Shown piece after piece: positions 26,026 through 35,500 of a stretch of 64,000 nt of DNA. A program made the translations under genes and the position numbers. The stretch is taken from positions 1 to 64,000 of the forward strand of contig CAWIJL010000009.1 in the NCBI GenBank assembly GCA_963836405.1, in the 5' to 3' direction. Each line of letters opens with the position of its first letter. Within the stretch, counting starts at the first letter, position 1. The notes under the pieces were generated by a model. It did no database searches and was not told where the DNA came from. It saw nothing but the letters and a program-made list of their open reading frames with translations. The stretch comes from CAWIJJ01 sp963836405 (GTDB taxonomy: Bacteria; Acidobacteriota; Terriglobia; Bryobacterales; Bryobacteraceae).

Positions 26026-28983
26026 TCAGAAAGCCTGCCCGATGGAAATAAAGAACTGGAAATGGCTAACGGTCTGCAACTGGCGCGTGGCGGTGCCTGC
26101 GATCAGGTCCTGATACGTGCCCTCGAGGCCGTTGAAGCTTGGGGGATTGATGCTGTAGGCCAGGTCCACGCGGATGGGTCCCACAGGCGTGCGGTAGCGA
26201 ATGCCGAATCCGGCGGCGTGAACCATATAGTTGAAATCGGTGAGGCTTCGTTGGTGGACGCGGAAGGAGATGCTGCTGATGTCGGAATAGACATTGCCGA
26301 GGTCGTGAAACAGGACGCCGCCGATGTTATCGCCGATCAGCGGAAAGCGGAGCTCGGTGGAATGGAAGAGCAGGGCGTTTCCGCCCAGAGGGAAGCCGGT
26401 GGTTGCATCGCGCGGGCCTGCTCCGTTATCGGGAAACCCGCGGTGCGAGGTGCTGCCGCCGCCATATAAGCGCTCGGCGATGGGCACGTACTGTTGGGGA
26501 TCCTCGCTGCCCACGCGGTAGGGTTTGATCCAACCGAACTGCGTGTTGCTGGCGAGGATCAGCTCGCCGTGCAGCGGCTTGTAGTAAGAATTACGGCCCA
26601 GGAAGCGCAAGAAATTCCGGTTGCCGCCGAAGGCGTGTTCCACCACCTGAAGGTCGCCGGTATTGTAGATGCCGCGGTGAGCGTTGACCGGGTCGTCGCG
26701 GCGGTCCTGCACTACATTGGCTCCGAAGCCCGCCACGCGCGCGGGCGCCGAAAGAATCGGGATCAGGAGCGGGTCGATTTTGAGCGTGTTTTTATCCACG
26801 CGGACATCACGCCAGAAGTAGCGGAACTGGGCGGTTGTGGGCTTGGAGATCTTTTGCGACAACTGGACGGAGCCTTCGAGGCGCCGGGCCGTGAAGGTGA
26901 GCACATCGCGGGTGTTTTCGTAGAGAGCGGTGACGGAGATGTTGCGGCCATCCACGTTGCGGTAGCGCGGCGCGAGGTAATTGAGGGAGACGCGGCGCGA
27001 GATGGTGGAGTAGCGGCTCTTGAAGTTGATGCTGTGACCGAGGCCGAGGAAGTTGAGGCGGCTGACCTCGAGACTGCCGCGCGGCGCGAAACCGGTGGAA
27101 CCGGCGGGAGCATTCAAGCTGTTGGAGGCGCCGCCGATGCGCGCGATCTCCGCGCCCACGCCGACGGCAACGTAATACCGGTGGCCCTCGGTCAGGTGGT
27201 AGAGCACATATTTGTTCTGAATCTCGCCATCCGGATTCTGAATGGCCATATCCACTTTGTCGAAGACGCCGAGGTTATAGAGCCCCCGCTGCATGCGGCC
27301 CATTTCGGTCCAGGAAAGCGGGTCGCCGGCTTTCATTAAAATGGTCGGCTCCACCAGACGCATGCTGGTGTGGCGCAGGCCCGTAATCAAGACATTGCGC
27401 ACGTAGCGCGGCTGGCCCTCCTCGACCTGGTATTCGAGCCTGACGCGGTGAGGATCGTCGCCCGGGTATGCCCTGTATTCGAACGATACGTCGGGATAGC
27501 CGGTGGACTGGTAATAATTCAGGATGTAATCGCGATCGGTGGCCACGGTGGTGTCGCTGTAAGGCTGACCGGGATTCGCGCTGAGGAGGGAGAGGATGGC
27601 TTCACGGTCCGGCCGGGTGATGCCGTTCACATTCAGGTCGGAAATGAGGTACTGCGGCCCCTCCACGATGTTGACACTGGCGGCGACATCGCCCTGCTCG
27701 CCCTGGTAGTTGTCGATTGTGGAGATGGTTACCTTGCAGTCGCGGAAGCCGCTGTCCTTATATAGCGCTTCGATGGCATCTTCGTCGCGGCGCGCGAAGC
27801 TGTCGCTGTAGCGGCCGTGGCGCAGGCGCAGGAAGCCGGCCGGCTGGAGAAACATCCGCTCGGTGATCTGATCGGTGGTGAAGTATTCATTGCCCTTCAC
27901 GATCACGTCCACGAGCTTCTTGCGTTCCCCGGGAGTGATTACATAGGTAATGTTGCGCTGGTCGGGACCGGCCTCCACGTTCCGAAAGTCCACCTGAACG
28001 TTGAAGTAACCCTTGTTCTGGAAATAATCGCGCAGATTGCGGACGCCGCGCACGAGGAGGTCGCGATTGACGGTTTGTTCGTAAAAGACCGGAACGTACT
28101 GTTTGAGGTCGCTGCGGGAGACCTTGGCGCCCTCGGTGGAGATATCGATCTTGGGCCCGCCCTCCACGTGAATAAAGGGCTTGACGCGGCGGTCGGCGGG
28201 TAAGAATTCCACATGATCGAGAGTGATGTCGGCCGTCAGGCGATCTTCTTTGAAATATTTGTCACGGATATTTTGCAGGCCGCTTCGTGTGGCCGATTCG
28301 GTGGCTGGACGCCAGCGAAACCAACCTTTATAATTCGCTGCTTTGGCGACTGTTTCGGGATCGAGTTTCGGGTCGCCCGATATCTCGGGCAGGGAGAGCC
28401 GCGCGCGATGGCCCGCATCCACGCGGAAAGTGATGCCGATCTGCTGATGTTCGTCGTCGCGGTTGATGTTGGGCTCGACGCGCGAAAGGTACAAGCCGTT
28501 GCGTTCGAACAGATCGCGAATACCGCCGAGCGCGCTTTGCAGGTCCTCGCCTTCATAATAAGGGCGCCCGAGCTGAAGGCGCGTCGCGTTCGCAAGCTGG
28601 CCCGCGTTGGGCGGCAGGTTGAGGTCGCCGCGCACTTCTACGGGCCCCACAAAAAACTGCTCGTCGGTATGAAATACCAGGTCCACGGCCGTGCCGGAGG
28701 GCACGGCTTCGACCTCGATGTTCGAGTACTCGCCGGTGGCGAACAGGCGTTTAATGGCGGCCTGAACGTCGCCGAGGTGAATGGGAGTTCCCGATTCGAG
28801 TCCCATGATGCGGGTCAACTGGGCTTGCGAGACTGGTTGGGATTGGGGTTCGAAGCGTATTTGACCGACCGGCTTGCCTTCATATTCTGAACGGGAGAGC
28901 AAGTCTTCCGCGAACAAGTGGGCACAGACGGCAATAAGGAGTAGCGCAGCTCGCATTGCCATACTGGTCCCTGGAAGATGCAC
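26026..28983 (-). CDS. Omp85-family outer membrane assembly protein (BamA/TamA-like)
   Basis: The 985-aa protein has a signal peptide (MRAALLLIAVCAHLFA), a series of POTRA domains with recurring strand-helix-helix-strand units (IRFEPQSQPVSQAQLTRIMG, FVGPVEVRGDLNLPP, KKLVDVIVKGNEYFTTDQIT, YLISDLNVNGITRPDREAIL, RYVRNVLITGLRHTSMRL), and a C-terminal 16-strand-type barrel with the conserved loop 6 motif in GSTSHRGFPDNGAGPRD and a terminal aromatic F. Omp85 proteins fold and insert outer membrane proteins. With tamB directly downstream a TamA-type role is plausible, but the POTRA number is higher than the usual three of TamA. Confidence 0.9.
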   Translation of the reverse strand: MHLPGTSMAMRAALLLIAVCAHLFAEDLLSRSEYEGKPVGQIRFEPQSQPVSQAQLTRIMGLESGTPIHLGDVQAAIKRLFATGEYSNIEVEAVPSGTAVDLVFHTDEQFFVGPVEVRGDLNLPPNAGQLANATRLQLGRPYYEGEDLQSALGGIRDLFERNGLYLSRVEPNINRDDEHQQIGITFRVDAGHRARLSLPEISGDPKLDPETVAKAANYKGWFRWRPATESATRSGLQNIRDKYFKEDRLTADITLDHVEFLPADRRVKPFIHVEGGPKIDISTEGAKVSRSDLKQYVPVFYEQTVNRDLLVRGVRNLRDYFQNKGYFNVQVDFRNVEAGPDQRNITYVITPGERKKLVDVIVKGNEYFTTDQITERMFLQPAGFLRLRHGRYSDSFARRDEDAIEALYKDSGFRDCKVTISTIDNYQGEQGDVAASVNIVEGPQYLISDLNVNGITRPDREAILSLLSANPGQPYSDTTVATDRDYILNYYQSTGYPDVSFEYRAYPGDDPHRVRLEYQVEEGQPRYVRNVLITGLRHTSMRLVEPTILMKAGDPLSWTEMGRMQRGLYNLGVFDKVDMAIQNPDGEIQNKYVLYHLTEGHRYYVAVGVGAEIARIGGASNSLNAPAGSTGFAPRGSLEVSRLNFLGLGHSINFKSRYSTISRRVSLNYLAPRYRNVDGRNISVTALYENTRDVLTFTARRLEGSVQLSQKISKPTTAQFRYFWRDVRVDKNTLKIDPLLIPILSAPARVAGFGANVVQDRRDDPVNAHRGIYNTGDLQVVEHAFGGNRNFLRFLGRNSYYKPLHGELILASNTQFGWIKPYRVGSEDPQQYVPIAERLYGGGSTSHRGFPDNGAGPRDATTGFPLGGNALLFHSTELRFPLIGDNIGGVLFHDLGNVYSDISSISFRVHQRSLTDFNYMVHAAGFGIRYRTPVGPIRVDLAYSINPPSFNGLEGTYQDLIAGTATRQLQTVSHFQFFISIGQAF

Positions 28984-29013
28984 GTTTGGGACCGGAGTGA
29001 AGAACCGGACGGA

Positions 29014-29946
29014 CTATTTGGCCGAGCCCGCAGGGCGCACGACATAACCGGTGCGCGCGCGCACGCGCGCTTTGGGATAGCGGTGCCCGGCGTCGCGCGT
29101 GAGTTCCACGCGGATGGAACGCGTGCTGCCGCTCTTGGCATCGGGCAGCGGGTAATACAAGCTGTAGCGGGTTCGAATGCGGCGCATGGCCTCGGGAAAA
29201 GAATCGGCGGGATCGTCGGCCGAGATCGCGTCGCCGCCGGTCTTGTGGGCGATCCCTTTCATGCCCGCCTGCATCAACAGATTTTGAGGTCCCATGATGA
29301 TGCCCACGGTCCGCAGGGTCTTGAAGGCGCGGTTGGTTACGATTAGTCCGGAAAGGATGGCATCCGCCTCCCAGAAATCGCGGACCACGGAAGCTTCGCG
29401 GCGGGTGCGCTGGCCGATGTCGTCGGTAATGATGAGAACCGCGCGGCGGCGGTGGTTTCGCGGCTCCTTCATGAAACGCAGTGCGGCTTCGTCAACGGCC
29501 GATTGAATCAGGGTGCCGCCGCCGAACTCGAGGTTCAGCACATCGTGAATGGCGGTCTCCACTTTGGCCAGGTTCTCGGTGAAGTTCTGGATGAGGTGCG
29601 TGCGCGTGTTGAACGTCATGACGGAGACCCGGTCGCCGGTCCGCAATTCGTCAAGCCCTTCGCGGGCAGCGGCGGCCACCTCGGCGACTTTCGGCCGCAT
29701 GCTGCCGCTGACATCGAAAAGCAGGATGAGGTCGAGCGGCTCTTCGCCGGCGGCAAAACCGGTGATGGGCTGCTCCTTGCGCTCATCGAAGACGCGGAAG
29801 TCCTCTTTGGTCAGGCCGTCCAGAATCCGGCCGTCGGCGGCGGTGACTTCGGCGTCCACGTGAACCAGTGAAACGCCGGTGCGGAAGAGGGGTTTCTCCT
29901 GGGCAGAAGCGAGAAGGGCGAAAAGCAACAATACCTGGGGCCGCAT
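29014..29946 (-). CDS. VWFA-related acidobacterial domain protein
   Basis: A 310-aa TIGR03436-type protein: signal peptide (MRPQVLLLFALLASAQE), conserved N-terminal segment (TGVSLVHVDAEVTAADGRIL, DFRVFDERKEQPITGFA), then the VWA domain with MIDAS DVSGSMRPK and a downstream VLIITDDIGQRT. It lies 30 bp upstream of the Omp85 gene on the same strand and may head the operon for envelope assembly. The metal-site DxSxS is intact. Function beyond presumed adhesion or protein contact is unknown. Confidence 0.87.
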   Translation of the reverse strand: MRPQVLLLFALLASAQEKPLFRTGVSLVHVDAEVTAADGRILDGLTKEDFRVFDERKEQPITGFAAGEEPLDLILLFDVSGSMRPKVAEVAAAAREGLDELRTGDRVSVMTFNTRTHLIQNFTENLAKVETAIHDVLNLEFGGGTLIQSAVDEAALRFMKEPRNHRRRAVLIITDDIGQRTRREASVVRDFWEADAILSGLIVTNRAFKTLRTVGIIMGPQNLLMQAGMKGIAHKTGGDAISADDPADSFPEAMRRIRTRYSLYYPLPDAKSGSTRSIRVELTRDAGHRYPKARVRARTGYVVRPAGSAK

Positions 29947-29994
29947 CTTAGGGTAGACTCCCCGGACGACTGCGCCGTTACGCGGCCGCCCGGC

Positions 29995-32205
29995 TCAATT
30001 CTTACGCAATTCGTTTTCGAGGTCGCTGAGGACTTCGTTGCCGCGGTCGCTCTTCAAATCTTTTTCAAGCCGCCGCAGCGCAACGCCGATCACATCGCGG
30101 TGGTGCAATCGCGAACCGAAACTCTCCTGAAGGCGCAGCCAGAGATCGTGCGCGCGATCCAGGTCCTCGGGCCAGAGGCGGGGCGGGTGCGGTCCGAGGT
30201 TGACGTACACGGAGGGGCGCCCGGGCGTGATAATTTCGAGCGAGAACGGGTGGCGCGGTTCGGGGAGGCGCTCCCAGGCGAGGCCGATGCGGCGGGCAAG
30301 CTCCTCGGAATCCATCTTCGAGGAAACGCCGGTGACCAGGCGGGAGGCCTTGAGTTTGGAGGCGGTCTGAACCATGGCGTCGAAGGGGTCGACGCCCGGC
30401 ACAACCACCAGGTCGGCCGTCTTGCCCTGCTTCTCGGCAAGCGCGACCACACGGGTCAGCAGCTCTTTTTCGTAATCGGAGAAGAGCTGGGCTTCGGAAA
30501 GGTCGTATTCGGCGGCTCCCGAAGAAACCGGGCGGACCGTCATAACGACGATGTCGTGACGGCGAAGGTTGGTTTTCTCGAGAACGTTTTGGAGGTGCGA
30601 CATGCGGTTGTAATCGCGGACGGCGACCAGCACGCATCCCGGACGGGCCTGAACGGTTTCGGCATCGATATCCGGGCGCATATCGAGATTGAACTGCTCC
30701 AGGCCCTGGCGCCGGTTCTGAAGGCGGCGCATGTTGATCTTTTCGGAAACCGTGAAGACGACGAAGAGAAAGACGGTGAAGCCGACGCCGTAGATGGTGG
30801 CAATCTGCTTGGTGAAGAGATTGGCGATGGCTACGAAAAAGAGGATCAGGGTGGTGGTGGCCAGGCCGACCGGAATTTCATAGCGGCCGAGCTTGATGTT
30901 GATGGGAAATTTATATTCCTGATCGTGCCGTTTGGCGCGCAGGACCAGCACCCCCAGCGATTTGAGGAAGAAACTCCAGACAACACCGAACGCGTAGGCT
31001 TCGCCGAGGAGAATCACGTTGCCGCGGCTCATCAGGATGGTGGCCACCTGAAGGGCGGCGATAGTGTTGATGAGCCGGTAGGTGGTGCCGAAGCGGCGCT
31101 GCGGCTTGCGGAACCAGTTCACCAGCACGCCGTCTTCGGCGAGCCGGTTCAACACGCCGTTGGCGCCGATCATGGAAGTATTGGTGGCGCCGGACAGAAT
31201 CAGGACGCCCACCACGACGACGAAAACATGGAAGATCAAGCGCAAGGCCGGGGGACCGGCCAGGTGCATGGTAAGCCCGCCCAGCAGGTTGTCCACGTAT
31301 TGCGGCCGCACGCTGTCCGGAATGATCATGCCGGCGAAGAGCGTGATGACGCCGGTGCAGAAAACCGCGTACACGCAAACGATCGTCCCGGTGATGCGGA
31401 GGTTCTTCATCTTGGGATAGGCGATCTCGCGGTAAACCTGCGCCAGCGTTTCAAAGCCGCTCATCGAAAGCAGGGAGTGTCCGAAGGCCACCACCATGGC
31501 GACGGCGCCGATCTGGGCCCAGATGGTGCCACGCAGCCAGCCAAGCGCTTCGGGGCTGAAGTCGAGATTTGCCGGAGTAGGCGCCGGCGGCAGATGCGCG
31601 GACGGCTGAAGCAGGATGGTGATGGGACACCAGATCGCGAACGCGACCACCATGACGGTGGTGACCTGCATGATGCGCAGGGCCTTGCCGCTGGATTCGT
31701 GGATGCCCTTGATGTTGCTCCACCAGAAGTAGCCGGTGACGAGAACGCCGAAGCCGGCGGCGAACAGGTTCGGAGGCAGGGCGATTCCGAGGTGGTTCAT
31801 CTCGGAAATTTCATTGACGAGGCGGCCGAGATACTGGCCGGCGCTGACCACGCTGATGGGACCGGTGAGGATGTAATCGAAAATCAGGGCAGAGACCGAG
31901 AGGCGGGCCATGAAGTGGCCCATGGCGTCGCGGACCACGACGTACACGCCGCCGCGCACGAACATGCTGCACGATTCGAGGTAGACGGAACGGACCGCGA
32001 AGCTGAACAGCATCACGCCCAGAATGAACCATGGAGCGCTTTGGCCGATGGCATGTTCGGCAATGCCGCCGGCGTAAAATGCGGACGACGCGAGGTCGTT
32101 CAGAACGATCGCGGCGGCGCGCCAGAATGAAATGAAGGAAAGAGCAACCGTGGTCGCCACTACCACTTTTGCGGTAGTGGCGGACCGGCCTTTTTCCGCG
32201 TCCAT
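29995..32205 (-). CDS. kimA: KimA-type potassium transporter (APC superfamily with C-terminal USP-like domain)
   Basis: The 736-aa protein (start ATG 32205, with GGGAA 7 bases upstream) has an APC-type 12-helix membrane domain: VATTVALSFISFWRAAAIVL, FVRGGVYVVVRDAMGHFMAR, GPISVVSAGQYLGRLV, LSMSGFETLAQVYREIAYPK and VLILSGATNTSMIGANGVLN. After the last helix (AIAN...VFTVSEKINM) comes a cytoplasmic universal-stress-protein-like domain (ARPGCVLVAVRDYNRMSHL, TADLVVVPGVDPFDAMVQT, ASRLVTGVSSKMDSEEL). This architecture matches KimA (YdaO) of Bacillus, a K+ importer whose USP domain and mRNA both bind c-di-AMP. The upstream c-di-AMP riboswitch strongly supports the call. A longer GTG start at 32277 would place leader sequence in the protein and is less likely. 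Confidence 0.85.
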   Translation of the reverse strand: MDAEKGRSATTAKVVVATTVALSFISFWRAAAIVLNDLASSAFYAGGIAEHAIGQSAPWFILGVMLFSFAVRSVYLESCSMFVRGGVYVVVRDAMGHFMARLSVSALIFDYILTGPISVVSAGQYLGRLVNEISEMNHLGIALPPNLFAAGFGVLVTGYFWWSNIKGIHESSGKALRIMQVTTVMVVAFAIWCPITILLQPSAHLPPAPTPANLDFSPEALGWLRGTIWAQIGAVAMVVAFGHSLLSMSGFETLAQVYREIAYPKMKNLRITGTIVCVYAVFCTGVITLFAGMIIPDSVRPQYVDNLLGGLTMHLAGPPALRLIFHVFVVVVGVLILSGATNTSMIGANGVLNRLAEDGVLVNWFRKPQRRFGTTYRLINTIAALQVATILMSRGNVILLGEAYAFGVVWSFFLKSLGVLVLRAKRHDQEYKFPINIKLGRYEIPVGLATTTLILFFVAIANLFTKQIATIYGVGFTVFLFVVFTVSEKINMRRLQNRRQGLEQFNLDMRPDIDAETVQARPGCVLVAVRDYNRMSHLQNVLEKTNLRRHDIVVMTVRPVSSGAAEYDLSEAQLFSDYEKELLTRVVALAEKQGKTADLVVVPGVDPFDAMVQTASKLKASRLVTGVSSKMDSEELARRIGLAWERLPEPRHPFSLEIITPGRPSVYVNLGPHPPRLWPEDLDRAHDLWLRLQESFGSRLHHRDVIGVALRRLEKDLKSDRGNEVLSDLENELRKN

Positions 32206-32324
32206 AGGGTTTCCCGTCAACGCCCCCCGTCCAGCCTGTATCTTATCGTAGTGCAACCGGGCGGCAAGTGAATACACTGCGGCCGCGCCGCGACGCGGAG
32301 AACCTCAAACTTCTGCCTCACGTG

Positions 32325-32373
32325 AAAAACTCCTCGATCACCCTGCCGGTGACTTTCAACTTCGCCTGCGAGG
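32325..32373 (-). terminator. Candidate terminator hairpin in the riboswitch expression platform
   Basis: Read on the minus strand, CCTCG (32373-32369, part of the aptamer core) can pair with CGAGG (32336-32332), enclosing a smaller TCACC/GGTGA hairpin (32352-32338), and is followed by GTTTTT at 32330-32325 after AG. A stem followed by a U-run before the coding sequence is what a transcription-attenuation platform would look like. The outer stem shares bases with the aptamer, so the two would compete. The direction of control cannot be decided from sequence alone. Confidence 0.5.
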
Positions 32374-32467
32374 TTAGCTGACGGGCTGGAGCTCGAAAGT
32401 ACTCCGTCCGGTTTGGACTTCGCCCCAAATTCCTGGATCCCCCGCCCCCGGGTGGGGTTCGGCAAGC
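32353..32467 (-). promoter_or_regulatory. c-di-AMP (ydaO-yuaA type) riboswitch aptamer
   Basis: On the minus strand the leader of the transporter gene reads, in order, CTTGCCGAACCC, then GGGGGATCC and TTTGGGGCGAAG, a variable stem, and CGTCAGCTAACCTCGCAGGC followed by GAAGTTGAAAG. These blocks line up with the conserved core of the ydaO riboswitch as I recall it from the Thermoanaerobacter crystal-structure RNA: GCCGAA, GGAGGAACC, TTGGGG, and GACAGCTAACTCCGGAGGC. The 5' TTGCC pairs with the 3' GGCGA to close P1. The class binds c-di-AMP and usually turns off K+ or cell-wall genes when the ligand is high. It sits about 150 bp upstream of the KimA-like ATG. Confidence 0.92.
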
Positions 32468-32469
32468 AC

Positions 32470-32478
32470 AGTGTAGCA
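32470..32478 (-). promoter_or_regulatory. Extended -10 promoter element for the riboswitch transcript
   Basis: On the minus strand TGCTACACT is a TGn-TACACT extended -10. Transcription would begin about 7 bases further on, near 32463-32467, exactly where the aptamer's 5' strand starts. No good -35 is visible, which is normal for TGn-type promoters. The call rests on one short motif and its position. Confidence 0.5.
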
Positions 32479-32525
32479 CGGCGGCTGAGGGTGGGCGCGA
32501 GAGCCGATTCAAGGCGGAATTACGC

Positions 32526-32531
32526 TACAAT
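32526..32531 (+). promoter_or_regulatory. -10-like element immediately before the BNR-repeat gene
   Basis: TACAAT ends only 9 bases before the ATG at 32541. If used, the start site would fall within 1-3 bases of the ATG and the mRNA would be effectively leaderless; no Shine-Dalgarno is visible between them (TGACGAACT). The upstream CCGATT is a poor -35. Offered as a weak prediction. Confidence 0.3.
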
Positions 32532-32540
32532 TGACGAACT

Positions 32541-35500
32541 ATGAAACGCGCTCTCGCCTTCGCGCTTCTGTGTGTAAGCGCCTACGCACAAACCTCGCAT
32601 GAAGCTGCTTTAAGGAACCTCCGCTTCCGTTCGGTCGGGCCCGCCGTGATGGGCGGACGAGTGGATGACATCGCGGTGGTGGAATCCGATCCGAGAGTCA
32701 TCTATGTCGGCCTGGCGGCCGGCGGCATCATGAAGACGGTGAACGGGGGCACCACCTGGACGCCTGTTTTCGACGCGGCGGGCAGCCCTTCGATCGGGGA
32801 TATCGCGATTTCGCCGTCGAATCCTTCCATCATTTACGTAGGCACCGGAGAGGCCAATAACCGGCAGAGTTCGTCGTGGGGCAACGGCGTCTACAAATCG
32901 CTCGATGCCGGTAAGACCTGGCACAACGTCGGGTTGAAGGAGACGCGCCACATCGGGCGCGTGATCGTGCATCCCACCGATTCGAACATCGTGTACGTGG
33001 CCGGATTGGGCGACCTTTGGGGCCCGAGTGCGGACCGGGGAGTCTATAAGAGCATCGGACGGCGGGGCCACCTGGAACAAGGTGTTTTTCGTGGACGAGG
33101 ACACCGGGATCTCGGACGTCATCATGGATCCGCAGAGCCCGAACATCCTTTACGCTTCCGCATACCAGCGGCGGCGGGCCGTTTACGGCTACAACGGCGG
33201 CGGACCCAAGGGCGGCGTTTTCCGGAGCTACGACGGCGGCGCCACCTGGGCCAAGGTGGCGGCGGGGCTTCCCACCCGCGGCGACATCGGGCGCTGCACG
33301 GTGGAAATTTATCCGAAGAACCCGAACATCGTCTACATCCTTTTCGAGCATCTGACCGGCGGCGGGATCTACCGCTCGGACAATCACGGTGAAACGTTCA
33401 CCAAGATGAGCGACACCAATCCGCGCCCCTCGTATTACAGCCAGGTGCGCGTGGATCCGAGCAATGAGAACCGGGTTTGGGTGCTGGGCGCGCCGCTCTA
33501 TCTGAGCCAGGACGGCGGCAAGACATTTACGCAGATGGACCGCGGAATCCACTCGGACTTCCACGGATTCTGGGTAGACCCGGCCAACGGCGACCACGTG
33601 GTGGCGGGTTCGGACGGCGGCGTGACCATCAGTTGGGACGGCGCGCGCTCCTGGGATTTCGTCAACAACATGGCCATTGGCCAGTTCTACGAAGTGCACT
33701 ACGATTTCCAGCAGCCCTATCACCTGTGCGGAGGCTTGCAGGACAACAACACCTGGTGCGGGCCGAGTTCCACGCGGACGGCGCGCGGCGTTACGAACAA
33801 CGACTGGATCAACATCTCGGGCGGCGACGGTTTTCACGCGCGCATCGATCCCAAGGATCCGGATATCGTGTACGCGGAATCGCAGGACGGCAACCTCTCG
33901 CGGCGGCAGTTGAGCACGGGCGTCACCAAGTCCATACGGCCGGGCGAAGACAGCGTGAAGGGCTCGCGGTATCGCTTCCAATGGAACTCGCCGCTGATCA
34001 TTTCGCCGCACGACAACAAGACGATTTATTACGGCGGCAACTACCTGTTCAAGTCGACGGACCGGGGCGATACCTGGGAGCGGCTGGGCGACAAGGACCT
34101 GACCAATAACGGCGACCGCAACACGATGCCGATCCTGGGCAAGGTGGTGGGTCGCGACACGCTCTCGCGCAACGACGGTGTGGTTTCGTGGCCCGCCATC
34201 ACGGCGATTGCCGAATCGCCGGTGAAGCCGGGCATCCTGTGGGCGGGCACGGACGACGGAAATCTACAGGTTTCCCGTGACGGCGGCAAGAGCTGGTTCA
34301 ACGCCGCGGATCGCATCAACGGGGTCAAGGACCTCAAGAAGTACGCGTATGTGAGCCGCATCGAGACGTCGTACAAAGACGAGGGCACGGCTTACGTATC
34401 GTTCGACAACCACCGCACGTCGGACTTCTCGGTCTACATTTACATGACCAAGGACTTCGGCCAGACCTGGACGAAGATCACCGATGGCATTCCACCGGAA
34501 GCGGGCACGGTTCACGCGGTGCGCGAGGATCCGGTGAATCCGAACCTGCTGTTTGCGGGCACCGAGTTCGGCCTGTTCGTCAGTTTCAATAAAGGCGCAC
34601 GTTGGGAACAGATGCACAACGGTCTTCCGCCCGTGCCGGTGTTCGACATTCAGATTCATCCGCGCGAGCACGACCTGATATTGGCTACCCACGGCCGATC
34701 GCTGTGGATCATGGACAACATCACGCCGCTCGAGCAGATGAACGACACGGTGCTGACCACGGACGCGACGTTCTTCAAGCCGCTGAACGGAATTCAGTGG
34801 AGGACGGCTAACTATTCGTCCACGTACATCGGGTCGCGCGAATTCTTCGGACAGCAGCCGCCCAACAGCGGCGTTGTGCTGGACTACTGGTCGAAGACGG
34901 CGGCCCCGGTGACCATTACGATCAAGAACAGCGCGGGCGCGACCGTGCGCACGCTGAACGCGCGCTCTACCGCCAACACCATCAACCGGATTCAGTGGGA
35001 CATGCGCCTTGACAACCCGCTGGCCAGCATCATGGGCGGCGGACGCGGCGGCGCGGGTGGACGCGGCGGAGCGGCAACGGCTACGGGCGGACGCGGTGGT
35101 GCTGCAGGCGCTGGCGGTTTTGCCGGGCGCGGTGGTGCCGGTGGCGGCGGCCGGGCCGGAGGCGAACAGGGCGGGCAGGCTGCCGCGGGCGAAGCTGCGG
35201 GCGGCGAAGCGGGAGGAGAGGCCGAGCCAGGTGAAGCCGGCGCCGGCGGACGCGGAGGTGCATTCGGCGGCTTCGGCGGGGGCGGCGGACGCGGGGGCGG
35301 CGGCGCCATGTCCGTGGATCCGGGGGACTACACGATCACGCTCGCCATCGCGGGGAAAACCGAAACTCAGACCGTAAAGGTGGAGGACGACCCGCGCCTG
35401 GTGTTCTCGGCGGCCGACCGGGCCAGGCGGAAAGCCCTGGTGGACCGTGCCGTATCTCTTGCCAAGGACGCGGATGCCGGACGCCGCAAGATCATCGCTC

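Noticed and set aside
30100..32130. A 676-codon plus-strand frame opposite the KimA-like gene
   Set aside because: Glu/Gly/Asp/His-rich shadow; the minus frame has clear transporter and USP features plus the riboswitch.
34992..35309. Proline-rich minus-strand frame
   Set aside because: Antisense translation of the GGC/CGG-rich linker of the BNR gene.
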